A DNA stretch of 64,000 nt. Source: Chloroflexota bacterium. GTDB lineage: Bacteria; Chloroflexota; Dehalococcoidia; Bin125. A model generated the notes under the pieces. That model had not been told where the DNA came from. It searched no databases and saw only the letters and a program-made list of their open reading frames with translations. Position numbers and translations under genes: made by a program. Positions 34,103 to 43,906 of this stretch are shown here, piece after piece. Where the stretch lies: contig JAPPJZ010000074.1 in assembly GCA_028874365.1 (NCBI GenBank), positions 17,810 to 81,809 on the forward strand. Reading direction: 5' to 3'. Every line of letters begins with the position of its first letter. The stretch's first letter is position 1.

Positions 34103-36586
34103 TCAGGAGGGGGTCGATTCCCGCTCGTGGCGCTCCTGGATGTCGTCGATAGTCTCGTCCAGTTCGTCCCACATCCGCTGCATCGTCGAGCGTAGCCGCA
34201 TGTTCTGGTAAGCGCCCCAGACCGTCATCGCCGGCGGCACGACCAGGATGGAAACGATCAGCGAGTAGGCGATCGTGATCGCCGCGGTGATGCCGAACTG
34301 TTGCGAGGCGAGCAGCGGCGAAGCGATCAGCACACCGAGACCAAGTGCCGTCGTCATCGCCGAGCCCAGGAGCGCCGAGCCCGTCGTAGCAAGGGTTCGA
34401 ATTGCTGCCTGCTCGGGGTCGCGCAGACGCGTGAACTCCTCCCGGTAGCGATGGATCAGGTGGATGGTGTAGTCGACTCCGATGCCGATCGAGAGGGCGG
34501 TGATGATCGAGGTGATCAACGAGTAGGGGATGCCCAGCAGCGCCATCGTGCCCAAGACCCAGATCAGGACAAACACGATGGGGACGACGGCAACGAGCGC
34601 CAGTGCGGCCTGGCGGTGCGTGACCCAGAAGAAGATGGCGAGAATGGCCAGCGCCGCCGCAATGGTGATGCTGATCGCCTCTGTCTGTCGCTCGGTAATC
34701 GAGTCGGTGATCGTCACACCGATGATGCTTTCGGATGTCGCCGTCAGGGCTCCGTCGGTGCCGATCCACAGCGCCTCGAGTTCTTCCTGGACCTGCCTCG
34801 CCCCGACGCTGTCGCCGGACATCGTGGGGAATTGGACCAGGATCTTATCCACGCCGTTCGGATTGTTGACCAGCGCGTGCGAGAACCCTGGATCCAATGA
34901 TTCGAGCTCGTCCAGCACCTGCTGCATCTGCGCAGCGTCAAGCTGCAGGCCCGCGGAGGCCTCGCGGAACATCGCGGCCAGCCTCGGGTCGTACTTGTCG
35001 CCCTGATCTCCGCTGTCCGTTATCCAGTCTCGAATCAAGAGCTCGTAGGAGGTTTGCAGTGGCCCGGCCGCGAAGTCCGGTCGACGCTTCTCATCGTCGA
35101 ACGCGGCCGCGAGGTCCCGCAGATTGAGCAACGTTCTCGTCTCAGTCGCCTCAGCCTCGATCAGGACGGTCGTCAGTTCGGTCGGGCCGCCAATCGCGGC
35201 ATCGAGCGTGTCCCAGTCTTCCAGCACCGTGCCTCCGCGTGGGAGGATGTCGCGAATGCTGAACTCCGACTCCAGATCAGTCGCCGCAACGCCGAAGCCT
35301 ATCGTCAGTGCAAGTACGACCAATACGAACGGCGCCGGCCTGAGGGCAACGTTGGTGCCCAGGAACTCGGCTGCTCGTTCGATCCCGGGAATCGCCTGGG
35401 CGATCAATCGTTGCGGCTTGAGGGTGCCCTTCGCCTCGCGTCGTCGGTCAACGATCGTGCGTCCTGCAGGAACCAGCGTCAGCATCACGATCAGGCTCAT
35501 GCCCACGCCGAACGCCGCAACGACACCAAAGTCGCCGACGATCTCAACCGGGGAGAAGAGATTCGCCAACAGGCTGACCATCGTCGTCACTGCGGCGAGC
35601 AACAGCGGGACCGCGACGTTCCGCAGCCCCGTGCGCACTGCATCCAGCACCGGGGCGCCACTGACCCGCTGCTCCCGATAGTTCGAGATCACCTGGATGG
35701 CATAGTCGACTGTCAGACCGATGATGATGATGGGGACCAACGCCGTCAGCGCATTTGGCGGTCCAACCACTCCGAGCGCATCCGGACCGAGCCATCCTTC
35801 CAGCCCGACAACCCAGATCAGCGAAATCAGCAGCCCGACGAGCGCGAGGACCAGGTCGGAGAGGGTCCGGAGGAACAGCACGATCAACACGGCGATCAAC
35901 AGCAAGGCGATGCCGATGAGCGGCGCCATCCCGTCCTCGGTCGCCTGTTTGTATTCGTCCTCCACGACGATTGGCGACACACTGCTCACGCTCAGCGGCC
36001 CGCTGTCCTCGGTCGCCAACAGGTTGATGTGCCGTTCGGCGTCTGCGGTTCGCTCGTCCTGCGTGTTGCGCAGGTGGACCGTCGCAATCGAGACGAACGT
36101 CCCATCCGCGTCGGTGCCGGTCAGCGCGCTGACGATCGGCTCGATAGCCGGCGCTTGACGAACGGCGTCGATTTCCGCCTCTGTGACCGCATCGAAGGAA
36201 CCAACGCCCAGGGCTGCCTGAAGCAGATACGAGGGCGACACGATCGGATCGGTCGGCGTGAGCAGCGGTTGGATATCGGGGTCGGTGGCAATTCTGTTCA
36301 ACAGACCGCTCATCTGCGACAGCCCCTCGGGAGTCAGCGCCTCCCCCCTGAAGATCAGAGTGACCAGTCGGACATCGCCGGTTTGTTCAAAGCTCTCGCT
36401 GATCTCTTCGATTGCGGTAGCAAGCGCTCCGTCCTGAGGCAGCAGTGCGACGTCGGTACCGTCCACGATCGGCACGCGCCGACCGGCGCCGGCGGCCAGC
36501 ACCACGGTGATGATCAGGAGTACGCCCAGGGTGACCCACGGTCGGGCCGTTACGAGGCGGCTGAGTCGTTCAAGTATCTGATTCAT
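34103..36586 (-). CDS. RND/MMPL-family lipid transporter
   Basis: An 827-residue transporter with the two-fold RND/MMPL plan: helix 1, a large extracytoplasmic loop, five helices (about 220-385), then a repeat (helix near 425, loop, helices about 640-800). Signatures are GLTVDYAIQVISNYRE in the first half and GIGVDYTIHLIHRYREE in the second, as in MMPL, HpnN and Patched/NPC1-like proteins. HpnN exports hopanoids, and a Methylococcus RND protein (BstA) takes part in sterol transport, so export of the sterol product is plausible. It is convergent with the GPP34-P450 gene, with 18 bases between. No periplasmic adaptor is nearby. Confidence 0.85.
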   Translation of the reverse strand: MNQILERLSRLVTARPWVTLGVLLIITVVLAAGAGRRVPIVDGTDVALLPQDGALATAIEEISESFEQTGDVRLVTLIFRGEALTPEGLSQMSGLLNRIATDPDIQPLLTPTDPIVSPSYLLQAALGVGSFDAVTEAEIDAVRQAPAIEPIVSALTGTDADGTFVSIATVHLRNTQDERTADAERHINLLATEDSGPLSVSSVSPIVVEDEYKQATEDGMAPLIGIALLLIAVLIVLFLRTLSDLVLALVGLLISLIWVVGLEGWLGPDALGVVGPPNALTALVPIIIIGLTVDYAIQVISNYREQRVSGAPVLDAVRTGLRNVAVPLLLAAVTTMVSLLANLFSPVEIVGDFGVVAAFGVGMSLIVMLTLVPAGRTIVDRRREAKGTLKPQRLIAQAIPGIERAAEFLGTNVALRPAPFVLVVLALTIGFGVAATDLESEFSIRDILPRGGTVLEDWDTLDAAIGGPTELTTVLIEAEATETRTLLNLRDLAAAFDDEKRRPDFAAGPLQTSYELLIRDWITDSGDQGDKYDPRLAAMFREASAGLQLDAAQMQQVLDELESLDPGFSHALVNNPNGVDKILVQFPTMSGDSVGARQVQEELEALWIGTDGALTATSESIIGVTITDSITERQTEAISITIAAALAILAIFFWVTHRQAALALVAVVPIVFVLIWVLGTMALLGIPYSLITSIITALSIGIGVDYTIHLIHRYREEFTRLRDPEQAAIRTLATTGSALLGSAMTTALGLGVLIASPLLASQQFGITAAITIAYSLIVSILVVPPAMTVWGAYQNMRLRSTMQRMWDELDETIDDIQERHERESTPS

Positions 36587-36762
36587 ATTGCGTAGTTCAC
36601 CACTGATTCAGCTCGCTGAGGAGCGGCGTGACGACGAAGCAGATCCTTCATTTGCATCAATGAGTAGGCTAGCGTGCGTTGCGGTCGGTTCCATCGAAGC
36701 ACCCGACGCTACCTATCCCACCGTTGTGTCTGCTCTGCGAAACCATCGTTAGGCTCCTGAAC

Positions 36763-38487
36763 ATGCGAAATAGCTCGTTACTGGTGAGACTGTTTAGCCG
36801 TCGATTGTCTGTGCTCCTCATTCCCCTGTTCGTTCTCGTTGCACTTGTTGGGTGCGGTGGTGAAGAACGGGTGCTCACGATCCTCTACTGGCAGGCGCCA
36901 ACACTGCCGGGGCCGTATCTCTCAGGCGGATTCAAGGATCGAGACGCCGGCGCGATCACGCTGGAGCCTCTCGCTCACCATGCCCCAGACGGCTCGTTGG
37001 CGCCTGCGCTGGCCGCGGAGATCCCGACTGTTGAGAATGGCGGTGTCGCAAGGGACATGCGTTCCATCACCTGGAAGCTGCATGATGGACTGAAGTGGTC
37101 GGACGGAAGCGATATGACGGCCGCAGACGTGGTCTTTACGTGGCGATATTGCACGCATGAAGAGACGGGCTGCACATCCCGCGACATCTTCGCCGGCGTG
37201 TCATCGGTGGAGGCGCTCGATGATCGCACGGTGCGTGTCAACTTTGAGTCGCCGACTCCGTACCCTTACCTGGCGTTCGTCGGGGCTGGTTCACCGATCA
37301 TCAGCAGCGATCAGTTCGAAGACTGCGTTGGAGCGGCAGCGAGTGGCTGTGTTGAGGAGAACATCGCCCCGCTTGGGACTGGTCCCTATCGAATCGTTTC
37401 CTTTGTTGCCGACGAGGAGGCGGTCTTCGAGCGCAACCCGCACTATCGAGGCGAAGAGCCGTACTTCGACCGGGTGATTCTCAAGGGCGGCGGCGAGGCC
37501 GAGGCGGCCGCTCGGGCCGTGCTCGAGCGCGGAGAAGCCGATTACGCCTGGAACCTGCAGGTCGAACCAGGAATGCTCGCCGAGCTGGAGGCCCAGGGAC
37601 ATGGCATCGTCGTGTCGGCATTCTCCGACCTGGTGGAGCGCATCGTCCTGAATCAGACCAACCCTGATCCTGCGCTGGGCGATGACCGCTCGGAGTATCT
37701 CGGCGGCGCCAACGCACATCCGTTCCTCACGTTCGAACCGATTCGGCGGGCGATGTCGATGGCAGTTGACCGCAGCCGACTCGCGGATCTCTATGGGTTC
37801 GCCGGTCGACCGGAGTGTGACCTGATCGCCGGTCCGGCCCACTACGTGTCGGGTGCGAACGACGAGTGTCTGCGGCAAGACATCGACGGCGCCAATGCAC
37901 TGCTGGATGAGCACGGTGTCGTCGATAGCGATGGCGATGGCATTCGGGAGTATCAAGGTGCGCCGCTGCGCGTTGCGTACATGACCTCGACGAACGCCAT
38001 TCGGCAGGAGACGCAGGCGCTCGTTGGCCAATGGTGGCGGCAGATTGGAATCGAGACGGAGTTGCTCGATTTCGAGGCCAGCGTGTACTTCGGCGGCGAT
38101 CCGGTTGAGCATGCTGCTGCGTCGTACCGGCGCTTCTTCGCGGACGCGCAGATGTACACCACGGGCGGTGGAATCGAGCCGCAGGTCCACCTGTCTGAAC
38201 AACTCTGCAGCCAGATCGCGAGCCGGGAGAACCGATGGGCGGGGGCGAACATCGCTCGGGTCTGCGACCCGGCATATGACAATGCCTTCGAGGAACTGCC
38301 GTCGCTGCCAATCGGTGCCGAGCGTGCGGCGGCGGTCAAGCGGCTGAACGACGTGCTTGTGCGCAGCTATGTGCAGATCCCGCTGGTTAGTCGCGGAGTC
38401 GTGTCGGCCCACCTGAACACGCTCAAAGGGGTCCGATTCAACGCTTGGGATAGCGAACTGTGGAACATCGCCGAGTGGCGGCGGTGA
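36763..38487 (+). CDS. ABC transporter solute-binding lipoprotein, family 5
   Basis: A 574-residue family 5 (peptide/nickel/oligosaccharide) solute-binding protein. The ATG at 36763 gives a signal peptide and lipobox LVGC; the track ORF starts 28 codons early. Seen features: LEPLAHHAPDGSLAPALA, the family signature stretch WKLHDGLKWSDGSDMTAADVVFTW, and GTGPYRIVSF. No permease or ATPase gene is adjacent, so it is an orphan binding protein that must dock on a transporter encoded elsewhere. Its position beside the MMPL exporter (divergent) may be chance. Ligand unknown. Confidence 0.87.
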   Translation: MRNSSLLVRLFSRRLSVLLIPLFVLVALVGCGGEERVLTILYWQAPTLPGPYLSGGFKDRDAGAITLEPLAHHAPDGSLAPALAAEIPTVENGGVARDMRSITWKLHDGLKWSDGSDMTAADVVFTWRYCTHEETGCTSRDIFAGVSSVEALDDRTVRVNFESPTPYPYLAFVGAGSPIISSDQFEDCVGAAASGCVEENIAPLGTGPYRIVSFVADEEAVFERNPHYRGEEPYFDRVILKGGGEAEAAARAVLERGEADYAWNLQVEPGMLAELEAQGHGIVVSAFSDLVERIVLNQTNPDPALGDDRSEYLGGANAHPFLTFEPIRRAMSMAVDRSRLADLYGFAGRPECDLIAGPAHYVSGANDECLRQDIDGANALLDEHGVVDSDGDGIREYQGAPLRVAYMTSTNAIRQETQALVGQWWRQIGIETELLDFEASVYFGGDPVEHAAASYRRFFADAQMYTTGGGIEPQVHLSEQLCSQIASRENRWAGANIARVCDPAYDNAFEELPSLPIGAERAAAVKRLNDVLVRSYVQIPLVSRGVVSAHLNTLKGVRFNAWDSELWNIAEWRR

Positions 38488-38532
38488 GTGGGTAGCCCAG
38501 GACGGCCGGTGTCAGCAGGACACGTGAGGGGT

Positions 38533-38608
<76 letters not shown>

Positions 38609-38655
38609 ACGCGGATCTCCAGCGCCCTCAGCGTACAAGGCGTTGCGACTGCCGT

Positions 38656-39216
38656 TCAATTGACCGTTCCATCGTCGGCGAGCAGGCCGTCCGGCAGATC
38701 GACAGTCATCGCGCCGGTTTCGAGATCAACGTCGACCACGACATCGCGAAGCGCGGGGATCAGCAGATCGCGCTGTTCGCCGCGGTCCACGACGTAGACA
38801 TCGTTTGCTCCGGTGCGCAGGACTTCACGAATCGAGCCGAGGCGCACGCCTTCGCGGGTCAGGACTTGCAGCCCCTCGATTTCATCGAGATACCAGAATG
38901 GCTCTTCGGTCTCAGGCCGCTCGGCGTCGGGCACTTCGATGAGTTCGTTGCGCAGCGCCTCGGCCGATTCCCGATCGCCGACCCCGTCGAGGTACAGATA
39001 GACGCGACCCTTCTGCCAGGTGCAGCGGGCGACGCGTCGCGACTCTCCGCCAATGAACACCCGCGCACCGGGCTCGAAGCGTTGCGGAAAGTCGGTCAGG
39101 GGCAAGGCCTTGAGCTCGCCCTTGAGACCGCGCGGCCGCTCGACCACGCCGACGGCGCGGAAGCCGTCGCGCGGCAAGCGGTCTTCAGGCTTGCGTTGTC
39201 CCAGCCGTCGAGGCAT
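38656..39216 (-). CDS. rimM: Ribosome maturation factor RimM
   Basis: A 186-residue RimM, which binds S19 and helps mature the head of the 30S subunit. The N-terminal barrel reads VGVVERPRGLKGELKA, and the PRC-barrel C-terminal domain contains WYLDEIEGLQV, REVLRTGANDVYVV and LIPALRDVVVDVD, all standard. It follows khpA by eight bases in an ffh-rpsP-khpA-rimM series. trmD and rplS, which usually come next, are absent; tRNA-Ala is there instead. Confidence 0.95.
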   Translation of the reverse strand: MPRRLGQRKPEDRLPRDGFRAVGVVERPRGLKGELKALPLTDFPQRFEPGARVFIGGESRRVARCTWQKGRVYLYLDGVGDRESAEALRNELIEVPDAERPETEEPFWYLDEIEGLQVLTREGVRLGSIREVLRTGANDVYVVDRGEQRDLLIPALRDVVVDVDLETGAMTVDLPDGLLADDGTVN

Positions 39217-39224
39217 TGTTTGCG

Positions 39225-39452
39225 TCAGCGAATGTCGAGTGAGGTGTCTACCGCGCGAGCGTGACCGGCCACCGAGAGCAGGGTGCGCATGGCCATTGCC
39301 AGGCGGCCTTCGCGACCGATGATCCGACCCATGTCGTCCTCATGCACATTGAGCTGAATGGCAACGTGGTCGCCGTTTTCCACGCGTTGAACGCTGACGG
39401 CATCTGGCTCGTCGACCATCCATTTGGCCACGTATTCGATGAAGTCTTCCAT
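39225..39452 (-). CDS. khpA: KH-domain RNA-binding protein KhpA (YlqC)
   Basis: A 75-residue KH protein with the GxxG loop in GRIIGREGRLAMAMR; N-terminal MEDFIEYVAKWMVDEPDAV is standard for KhpA. The start ATG at 39452, 11 bases after the rpsP stop, gives the family length; the track ORF beginning at 39536 overlaps rpsP and is too long. It sits between rpsP and rimM as in many bacteria. Confidence 0.93.
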   Translation of the reverse strand: MEDFIEYVAKWMVDEPDAVSVQRVENGDHVAIQLNVHEDDMGRIIGREGRLAMAMRTLLSVAGHARAVDTSLDIR

Positions 39453-39463
39453 CAGATGCTCGA

Positions 39464-39778
39464 CTATTCGGCCGTCGCGGCGGCTGCGGCGGCCTTCTTC
39501 GCGTCGGCTCGCTTGCTGCGCGGCCTGGGTTGCCATGGCTCGATCAGGCCCTCTTTGGCGAGGAAACGATGCACGGTCTCGCTCGGCCGGGCGCCATGCG
39601 AGAGCCAGTGTTTCACGCGCTCGCTGTCGACCTCGAAGGTGGCCGGGTCGGTCAGGGGGTCGTAGTGGCCCAGGCTCTCGACGAAGCGCCCGTCGCGCGG
39701 CTTGCGCGAGTCCTGGACGACCACTCGATAGAAGGGCCGTCCCTTACGCCCGTGACGGGCGAGTCGAATTTTCAGCAT
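39464..39778 (-). CDS. rpsP: 30S ribosomal protein S16
   Basis: A 104-residue S16 beginning MLKIRLARHGRKGRPFYRVV, with the DSRKPRDGRFVESLGHYDP segment and WLSHGARPSETV. The last 20 residues are an Ala/Lys-rich tail. It lies 75 bases downstream of ffh. Confidence 0.97.
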   Translation of the reverse strand: MLKIRLARHGRKGRPFYRVVVQDSRKPRDGRFVESLGHYDPLTDPATFEVDSERVKHWLSHGARPSETVHRFLAKEGLIEPWQPRPRSKRADAKKAAAAAATAE

Positions 39779-39853
39779 GTGCTCAGATCTGCCTGCTTCT
39801 TACTTGTCACTCGACTTCCAGCGTAGACCGCTTTGGCGATTGGCGCTGTCGTG

Positions 39854-41203
39854 CTAGCGACGCCCGAGCGCTGTGCGTGCGCCGGGCGCGCCCGGAACAC
39901 GGCCCGAGGCGATGTCCTTCATGATCCCTTTGGCCTGCTTGAACTGATTCAACAACTGGTTGACTTCCTGCGGCGATGTGCCGCTTCCCCGGGCAATCCT
40001 CCGCCGCCGCGAACCGTTGATCATGTCCGGTTTGTGCCGCTCCTCCGGCGTCATCGAGAGCACGATCGCCTCGAAGTGGGTGAAGAAATCGTCATCGATC
40101 TCGTCGACCTTGATCTGGTCTTTGATCGAGCTCAGACCTGGAATCATGCTCACGATCTGCGAGATCGGTCCCATCTGACGGACCTTGCCGATCTGCTCGA
40201 TGAAGTCTTCAAGGTCGAACTCGCCGTCTTGCAATCGTCGACGCCAGACGTTGGCGTCCTGTTCGCCGAACTCTTCGGATGCGCGTTCGACCAGAGTGGA
40301 CATGTCGCCGCGACCGAGGATGCGACTGGCGAGCCGATCGGGGTGGAACTGCTCGAGGGCGTCCGGCCGCTCGCCGACGCCGAGGAATTTGATCGGCGCA
40401 CCGGTGACGGAGCGAATCGAGAGCGCCGCGCCGCCGCGGGCGTCGCCATCCATTTTGGAGAGGACCACGCCGGAGATGCCGACGGCCTCGTCGAAGGCGG
40501 AGGCGGCGTTGACGGCGTCCTGGCCGGACATGGCGTCGGCGACGAGCAAGACTTCAGTGGGCTGGAATCGATCACGCAGCTCGGTGATCTCCGACATCAT
40601 GCCTTCGTCGATATGGAGACGTCCGGCGGTGTCGACGATGACTGTAGCGGCGCCGATCTGCGCGGCACGATCGAGTCCCTGCTCAACGATCTTGACCGGT
40701 GGTTCGTCGGTACCGAGGTCGAAGACTTCGATGTCGAGCTGGCGGCCGAGTGCCTGGAGCTGGTCGATGGCAGCGGGTCGGTAGACGTCGGCGGCGATTA
40801 GGAGCGGACGGTCTCCGGCCTTTCGCGAGCGCAAGGCGAGCTTGGCGGAGGTCGTGGTCTTGCCGGAGCCCTGGAGGCCAACCATGAGAATGATGGTGGG
40901 TCCCTGCGAGGCTCGCTGAAGGCTCGGCGACTCAGCACCGAGCAGCGCGATCAGTTCCTCCTCGATGATTTCCACGACTCGGTTGAGCGGCGTTGGCGAC
41001 TTCATCACCTCGTCGGTATTGGCCCGGGAGCGAACCGCCTTGATGAAGTCGCGGGCGACCTTGTAGTTGACGTCGGCTTCGAGCAATGCCAATCGGACTT
41101 CGCGTAGGGCGGCCTCGAGGTCCTTCTCCGAGATGGCGCCGCGCCGACCGAGGGTCGCGAAGACGCCCTGCAGTTTTCCGCTCAGCGCATCGAACATTGC
41201 CAT
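39854..41203 (-). CDS. ffh: Signal recognition particle protein Ffh
   Basis: A 449-residue SRP54 GTPase. N domain helices are followed by the G domain with GLQGSGKTTTSAKLA (P loop), DTAGRLHID, SKMDGDARGG and a GVGERPDALEQF closing loop. The Met-rich M domain holds IPGLSS and the SRRRRIARGSGTS RNA-binding motif. It binds 4.5S RNA and signal sequences for co-translational targeting. First gene of the ffh-rpsP-khpA-rimM series. Confidence 0.97.
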   Translation of the reverse strand: MAMFDALSGKLQGVFATLGRRGAISEKDLEAALREVRLALLEADVNYKVARDFIKAVRSRANTDEVMKSPTPLNRVVEIIEEELIALLGAESPSLQRASQGPTIILMVGLQGSGKTTTSAKLALRSRKAGDRPLLIAADVYRPAAIDQLQALGRQLDIEVFDLGTDEPPVKIVEQGLDRAAQIGAATVIVDTAGRLHIDEGMMSEITELRDRFQPTEVLLVADAMSGQDAVNAASAFDEAVGISGVVLSKMDGDARGGAALSIRSVTGAPIKFLGVGERPDALEQFHPDRLASRILGRGDMSTLVERASEEFGEQDANVWRRRLQDGEFDLEDFIEQIGKVRQMGPISQIVSMIPGLSSIKDQIKVDEIDDDFFTHFEAIVLSMTPEERHKPDMINGSRRRRIARGSGTSPQEVNQLLNQFKQAKGIMKDIASGRVPGAPGARTALGRR

Positions 41204-41359
41204 GTGGGGCCGCTTCCGTTTCGCGTTCCTCGAGTCGCTCTCAGGCTAGAGGTTGTTGGCGCTCGTGGATTGTCGGGTTTTCAGGTTTCGGGTGACTTTT
41301 TTTCTGAGCGCCTCGGGCCCTGATCTTCAGTGTGTTGCTGGAGATCGTGCCCCAGGACC

Positions 41360-41390
41360 TTCAGGTTCTTTCAGGTTCTTTCAGGTTTCT
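41360..41390. repeat. Three tandem copies of a 10-bp unit (TCAGGTTCTT)
   Basis: Units at 41361-41370, 41371-41380 and 41381-41390 (last copy TCAGGTTTCT) lie in the 660-base gap between ffh and gapdh. Just to the right are repeated GTTCG words (41409-41443). No open frame in this gap (including 41253-41675) looks coding. The T-rich plus strand differs from neighbouring base use. Confidence 0.7.
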
Positions 41391-41569
41391 TCGTGCGGTC
41401 TCGCGTTCGATCTTGTTCGGTTTTGTTCGGGTACGTTCGATTCTGGCGCGTCGGCGCACCGATTCGGACGAGCATGGAGGGCGCGATTCGAGGCTGTTAC
41501 GGCGCGGTTGCGATCAAACATCATCGGCGCTTTCGGTGGTCGGTCGCAGGCTGTTTCAGGGATTGTATA

Positions 41570-41583
41570 CGAACACGGGTTCG
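41570..41583. promoter_or_regulatory. Candidate LexA (SOS) box
   Basis: A perfect 14-bp palindrome, CGAACACGGGTTCG, matches the CGAAC-n4-GTTCG form of the Gram-positive/actinobacterial LexA box. It stands 366 bases before ffh on the minus strand and faces no recognisable gene on the plus strand, so any target is unclear; it may be a chance match or serve an unannotated small RNA. Confidence 0.35.
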
Positions 41584-41738
41584 ATAACACAAAGAGCCTA
41601 GTGGCGTGGGCAACAGTGGCTGGGGCTGCCGTGCGGTGCGCCGTGCGAGCCCGACTCGCTGCGGGGGTGGGATAGCGACGCGATCAGGGCTGGCTCGTTT
41701 CTAGTGTTGGGCGAGAATCGCGATTGGCCTCGGCGCCG

Positions 41739-41812
41739 ACCCTCACCCCCCGCCTACGCGGGGGCAGGCTCTAGCCCTCTCCCAGAAGGAGGGGACCGGA
41801 GGGAGCGGGGGC
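41739..41812. repeat. REP-like dispersed repeat, copy 1
   Basis: Block ACCCTCACCCCCCGCCTACGCGGGGGC with a GCCCTCTCCCAG-AAGGAGGGGACCGGAGGGAGCGG second part. Both halves can form hairpins (CCCCGC/GCGGGG and CCCTC/GAGGG). Close copies occur at 50110, and shorter ones at 48929 and 49857. Confidence 0.8.
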
Positions 41813-41866
41813 CGGATGCGCCGGACCGGTGGGTGCTGCGGGGCCTGCCTGAGTGGGAATCGGGTT

Positions 41867-42892
41867 CTAGGACAGGCCAGCCTCGGCCATGCGGACGCAG
41901 AGGTCGCCGACGCGGACGCTGTAGCCCCACTCGTTGTCGTACCAGCTCACGACCTTGACCTGTGTGCCTTCTAGCACCATGGTCGAGAGTGCGTCGATGA
42001 TCGAGGAGGCGGGCGATCCCTTGAAGTCGCTGCTGACGAGCGGCTCATCGGTGTAGTCGAGGATGCCGTGGAGCGGCGATTCGAGGTCGGTGGCGGCCTT
42101 CTCGAAGGCGGCGTTGAGTTCCTCGGCGTCGGTGGCGCGCTCCGCGTCGATGACGAGGTCGACGACGGAGACGGTGCTGGTCGGCACGCGGTAGGCCATG
42201 CCGTTGAGCTTGCCGTTGAGGTGGGGCAGCACGAGTCCGACGGCCTTGGCGGCGCCGGTGGTGGTGGGGATGATGTTCATTGCGGCGGCGCGTGCGCGGC
42301 GCAGATCGCTGTGCACGGTGTCGAGGATCGCCTGATCGTTGGTGTATGCGTGGATCGTCGACATGATCCCGCTCTTGATGCCGACGGTGTCGTCGAGCAC
42401 CTTGGCCATCGGCGCGAGGCAGTTGGTGGTGCAGGAGGCGTTGGAGACGACGTGGTGCGAGGCCGGATCGTAGGCGTCGTCGTTGACGCCGAGCACGATG
42501 GTCAGGTCCTCGTTCTTGGCGGGCGCGGAGATTACGACCTTGGACGGACCGTGGTTCAGGTGCCCTCGCGCTCGTTCGGCATCGGTGAAGATGCCGGTGC
42601 TCTCGACGACGATTTCGACGCCGTAGTCGCCCCAGGGGATCTGTCCGGGGTCGCGCTCCGAGATGACAGCGATGCGCTGGCCGTCGATGACCAGGTCGCC
42701 ATCGACCACGTCGACCTCGCCCGGGTAGCGGCCGTAGTTGGTGTCGTACTTGAACAGGTGGGCGTTGGTCTCGGAGTCGGTGAGGTCGTTGATGGCGACG
42801 ACCTTGAGGTCATCGCCATGGAAGTCGAGCATGCCCTTGAGCACCTGCCGACCGATCCGGCCGAAGCCGTTGATGCCAATGTTCGTTGTCAC
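41867..42892 (-). CDS. gap: Glyceraldehyde-3-phosphate dehydrogenase
   Basis: A 341-residue GAPDH, catalysing NAD(P)-dependent oxidation of glyceraldehyde-3-phosphate in glycolysis. [11 protein letters not shown] (nucleotide binding), [12 protein letters not shown] (catalytic Cys), HAYTNDQ, and the ending [11 protein letters not shown] are seen. GTG at 42892 is the start: AGGAG lies just upstream and the family N-terminus follows; the track start at 42961 adds 23 unconserved codons. Confidence 0.96.
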   Translation of the reverse strand: MTTNIGINGFGRIGRQVLKGMLDFHGDDLKVVAINDLTDSETNAHLFKYDTNYGRYPGEVDVVDGDLVIDGQRIAVISERDPGQIPWGDYGVEIVVESTGIFTDAERARGHLNHGPSKVVISAPAKNEDLTIVLGVNDDAYDPASHHVVSNASCTTNCLAPMAKVLDDTVGIKSGIMSTIHAYTNDQAILDTVHSDLRRARAAAMNIIPTTTGAAKAVGLVLPHLNGKLNGMAYRVPTSTVSVVDLVIDAERATDAEELNAAFEKAATDLESPLHGILDYTDEPLVSSDFKGSPASSIIDALSTMVLEGTQVKVVSWYDNEWGYSVRVGDLCVRMAEAGLS

Positions 42893-43009
42893 GAAGGTCT
42901 CCTGAGTGTGTGGAAGGGATGAGTTCTCTTGCAGGATCGCAGAGCAAGGCAGTGCGCTCAAGCATTCAGGGGTCGATGGTGGGTATCGCGAGCCATTGTC
43001 GCTGCGGCA

Positions 43010-43906
43010 CTAGAGCAGGATGCGCTTCGGCGCGCCCGAGGGTTGGCGGCGGAAGTTGTCGATCAGCAGGCGCTGGCGGCCCTGGTCGATGATCCACTGT
43101 CCCCGGCAGCGGCGCTGATCGTCGAGGATCGTCTGGCTCTGCCTGTGTAGGCGCTGGTACTCCTGCCGATCATCCGACTCGACGCCGAACAGTCCGCTGC
43201 CGACGGCGAATCGACATTGACGATCCTGGATCGTGATCTGCCAGCCGAGCAGCAGTTGGGCCCAGCCGAGATGGAAGGCTTCGTCGGCCCAGTTGACGAG
43301 GAAGCGCTTGTCGTGCGAGCCGTCGGCGGTGAGCAGAGCCGACGCGCCGAAGTGGGGACGGGATAGCTCGGAGACGGCGCGATAGGCGTCGGCGGTTTCG
43401 GGCGCCATCGCGATCTGCTGACCGGCCATGTACTGACCCATGCCGATCTCGGTCGCGTGATGCTCGGGGTTGTTGGACCAGGCCTCGCGCAACCAGTCTT
43501 CGAACTCGATCTGCTCGTCGCCGACGACGGCCTGCTCGGCGCCGAGCCACTCCATCACAGCGCGCATCAGCGGCAGCGTCGCGGAGTAGGAGGCGCGAGC
43601 AGTGAGGGCGCGCGCCTCGAGGCCGCCGGAATACACGCGTGACCAGAACAACAAGGCGGAGGCATAACGCCGGTTGCGGAACGATGATCCATAAGACTGT
43701 TCGACGATCTTGCGTTGGAGCGTGAAGGCGTCCTGGAGCCAACGCAGGTCGAGCGGCAGCGCGAACGATGTCTCGCGGAAGGCGTCACGGCGAACCTGCG
43801 GTTCATCATCGCGAGGTTTGAGCAGTTCGGGAGTGGCCGAGGGAAAGGTGATCGGCGAGATTCGCTGCCTGGGCGGGTCAGGCGCTCCACTCGGCTCGGT
43901 GGTCAT
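43010..43906 (-). CDS. Hypothetical protein, helical, cotranscribed with the next gene
   Basis: A 298-residue protein of no recognised family. It is rich in Trp, Gln and Arg with long helical stretches (LRWLQDAFTLQRKIVEQSY, ATLPLMRAVMEWLGAEQAVV) and no signal peptide or membrane helix. The start ATG at 43906 overlaps the stop of the preceding gene (ATGA), so they are translationally coupled. The track ORF of 483 residues is a fusion with a shadow frame of that gene. Confidence 0.65.
   Translation of the reverse strand: MTTEPSGAPDPPRQRISPITFPSATPELLKPRDDEPQVRRDAFRETSFALPLDLRWLQDAFTLQRKIVEQSYGSSFRNRRYASALLFWSRVYSGGLEARALTARASYSATLPLMRAVMEWLGAEQAVVGDEQIEFEDWLREAWSNNPEHHATEIGMGQYMAGQQIAMAPETADAYRAVSELSRPHFGASALLTADGSHDKRFLVNWADEAFHLGWAQLLLGWQITIQDRQCRFAVGSGLFGVESDDRQEYQRLHRQSQTILDDQRRCRGQWIIDQGRQRLLIDNFRRQPSGAPKRILL

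Noticed and set aside
35054-36595. 513-residue plus-strand ORF
   Set aside because: It is the antisense shadow of the MMPL transporter gene, rich in Arg/Gln/His without any domain; high GC makes such long shadows common.
41253-41675. 140-residue ORF in the ffh-gap intergenic region
   Set aside because: Runs through tandem repeats, has no ribosome-binding site and no family resemblance; codon use does not look coding.
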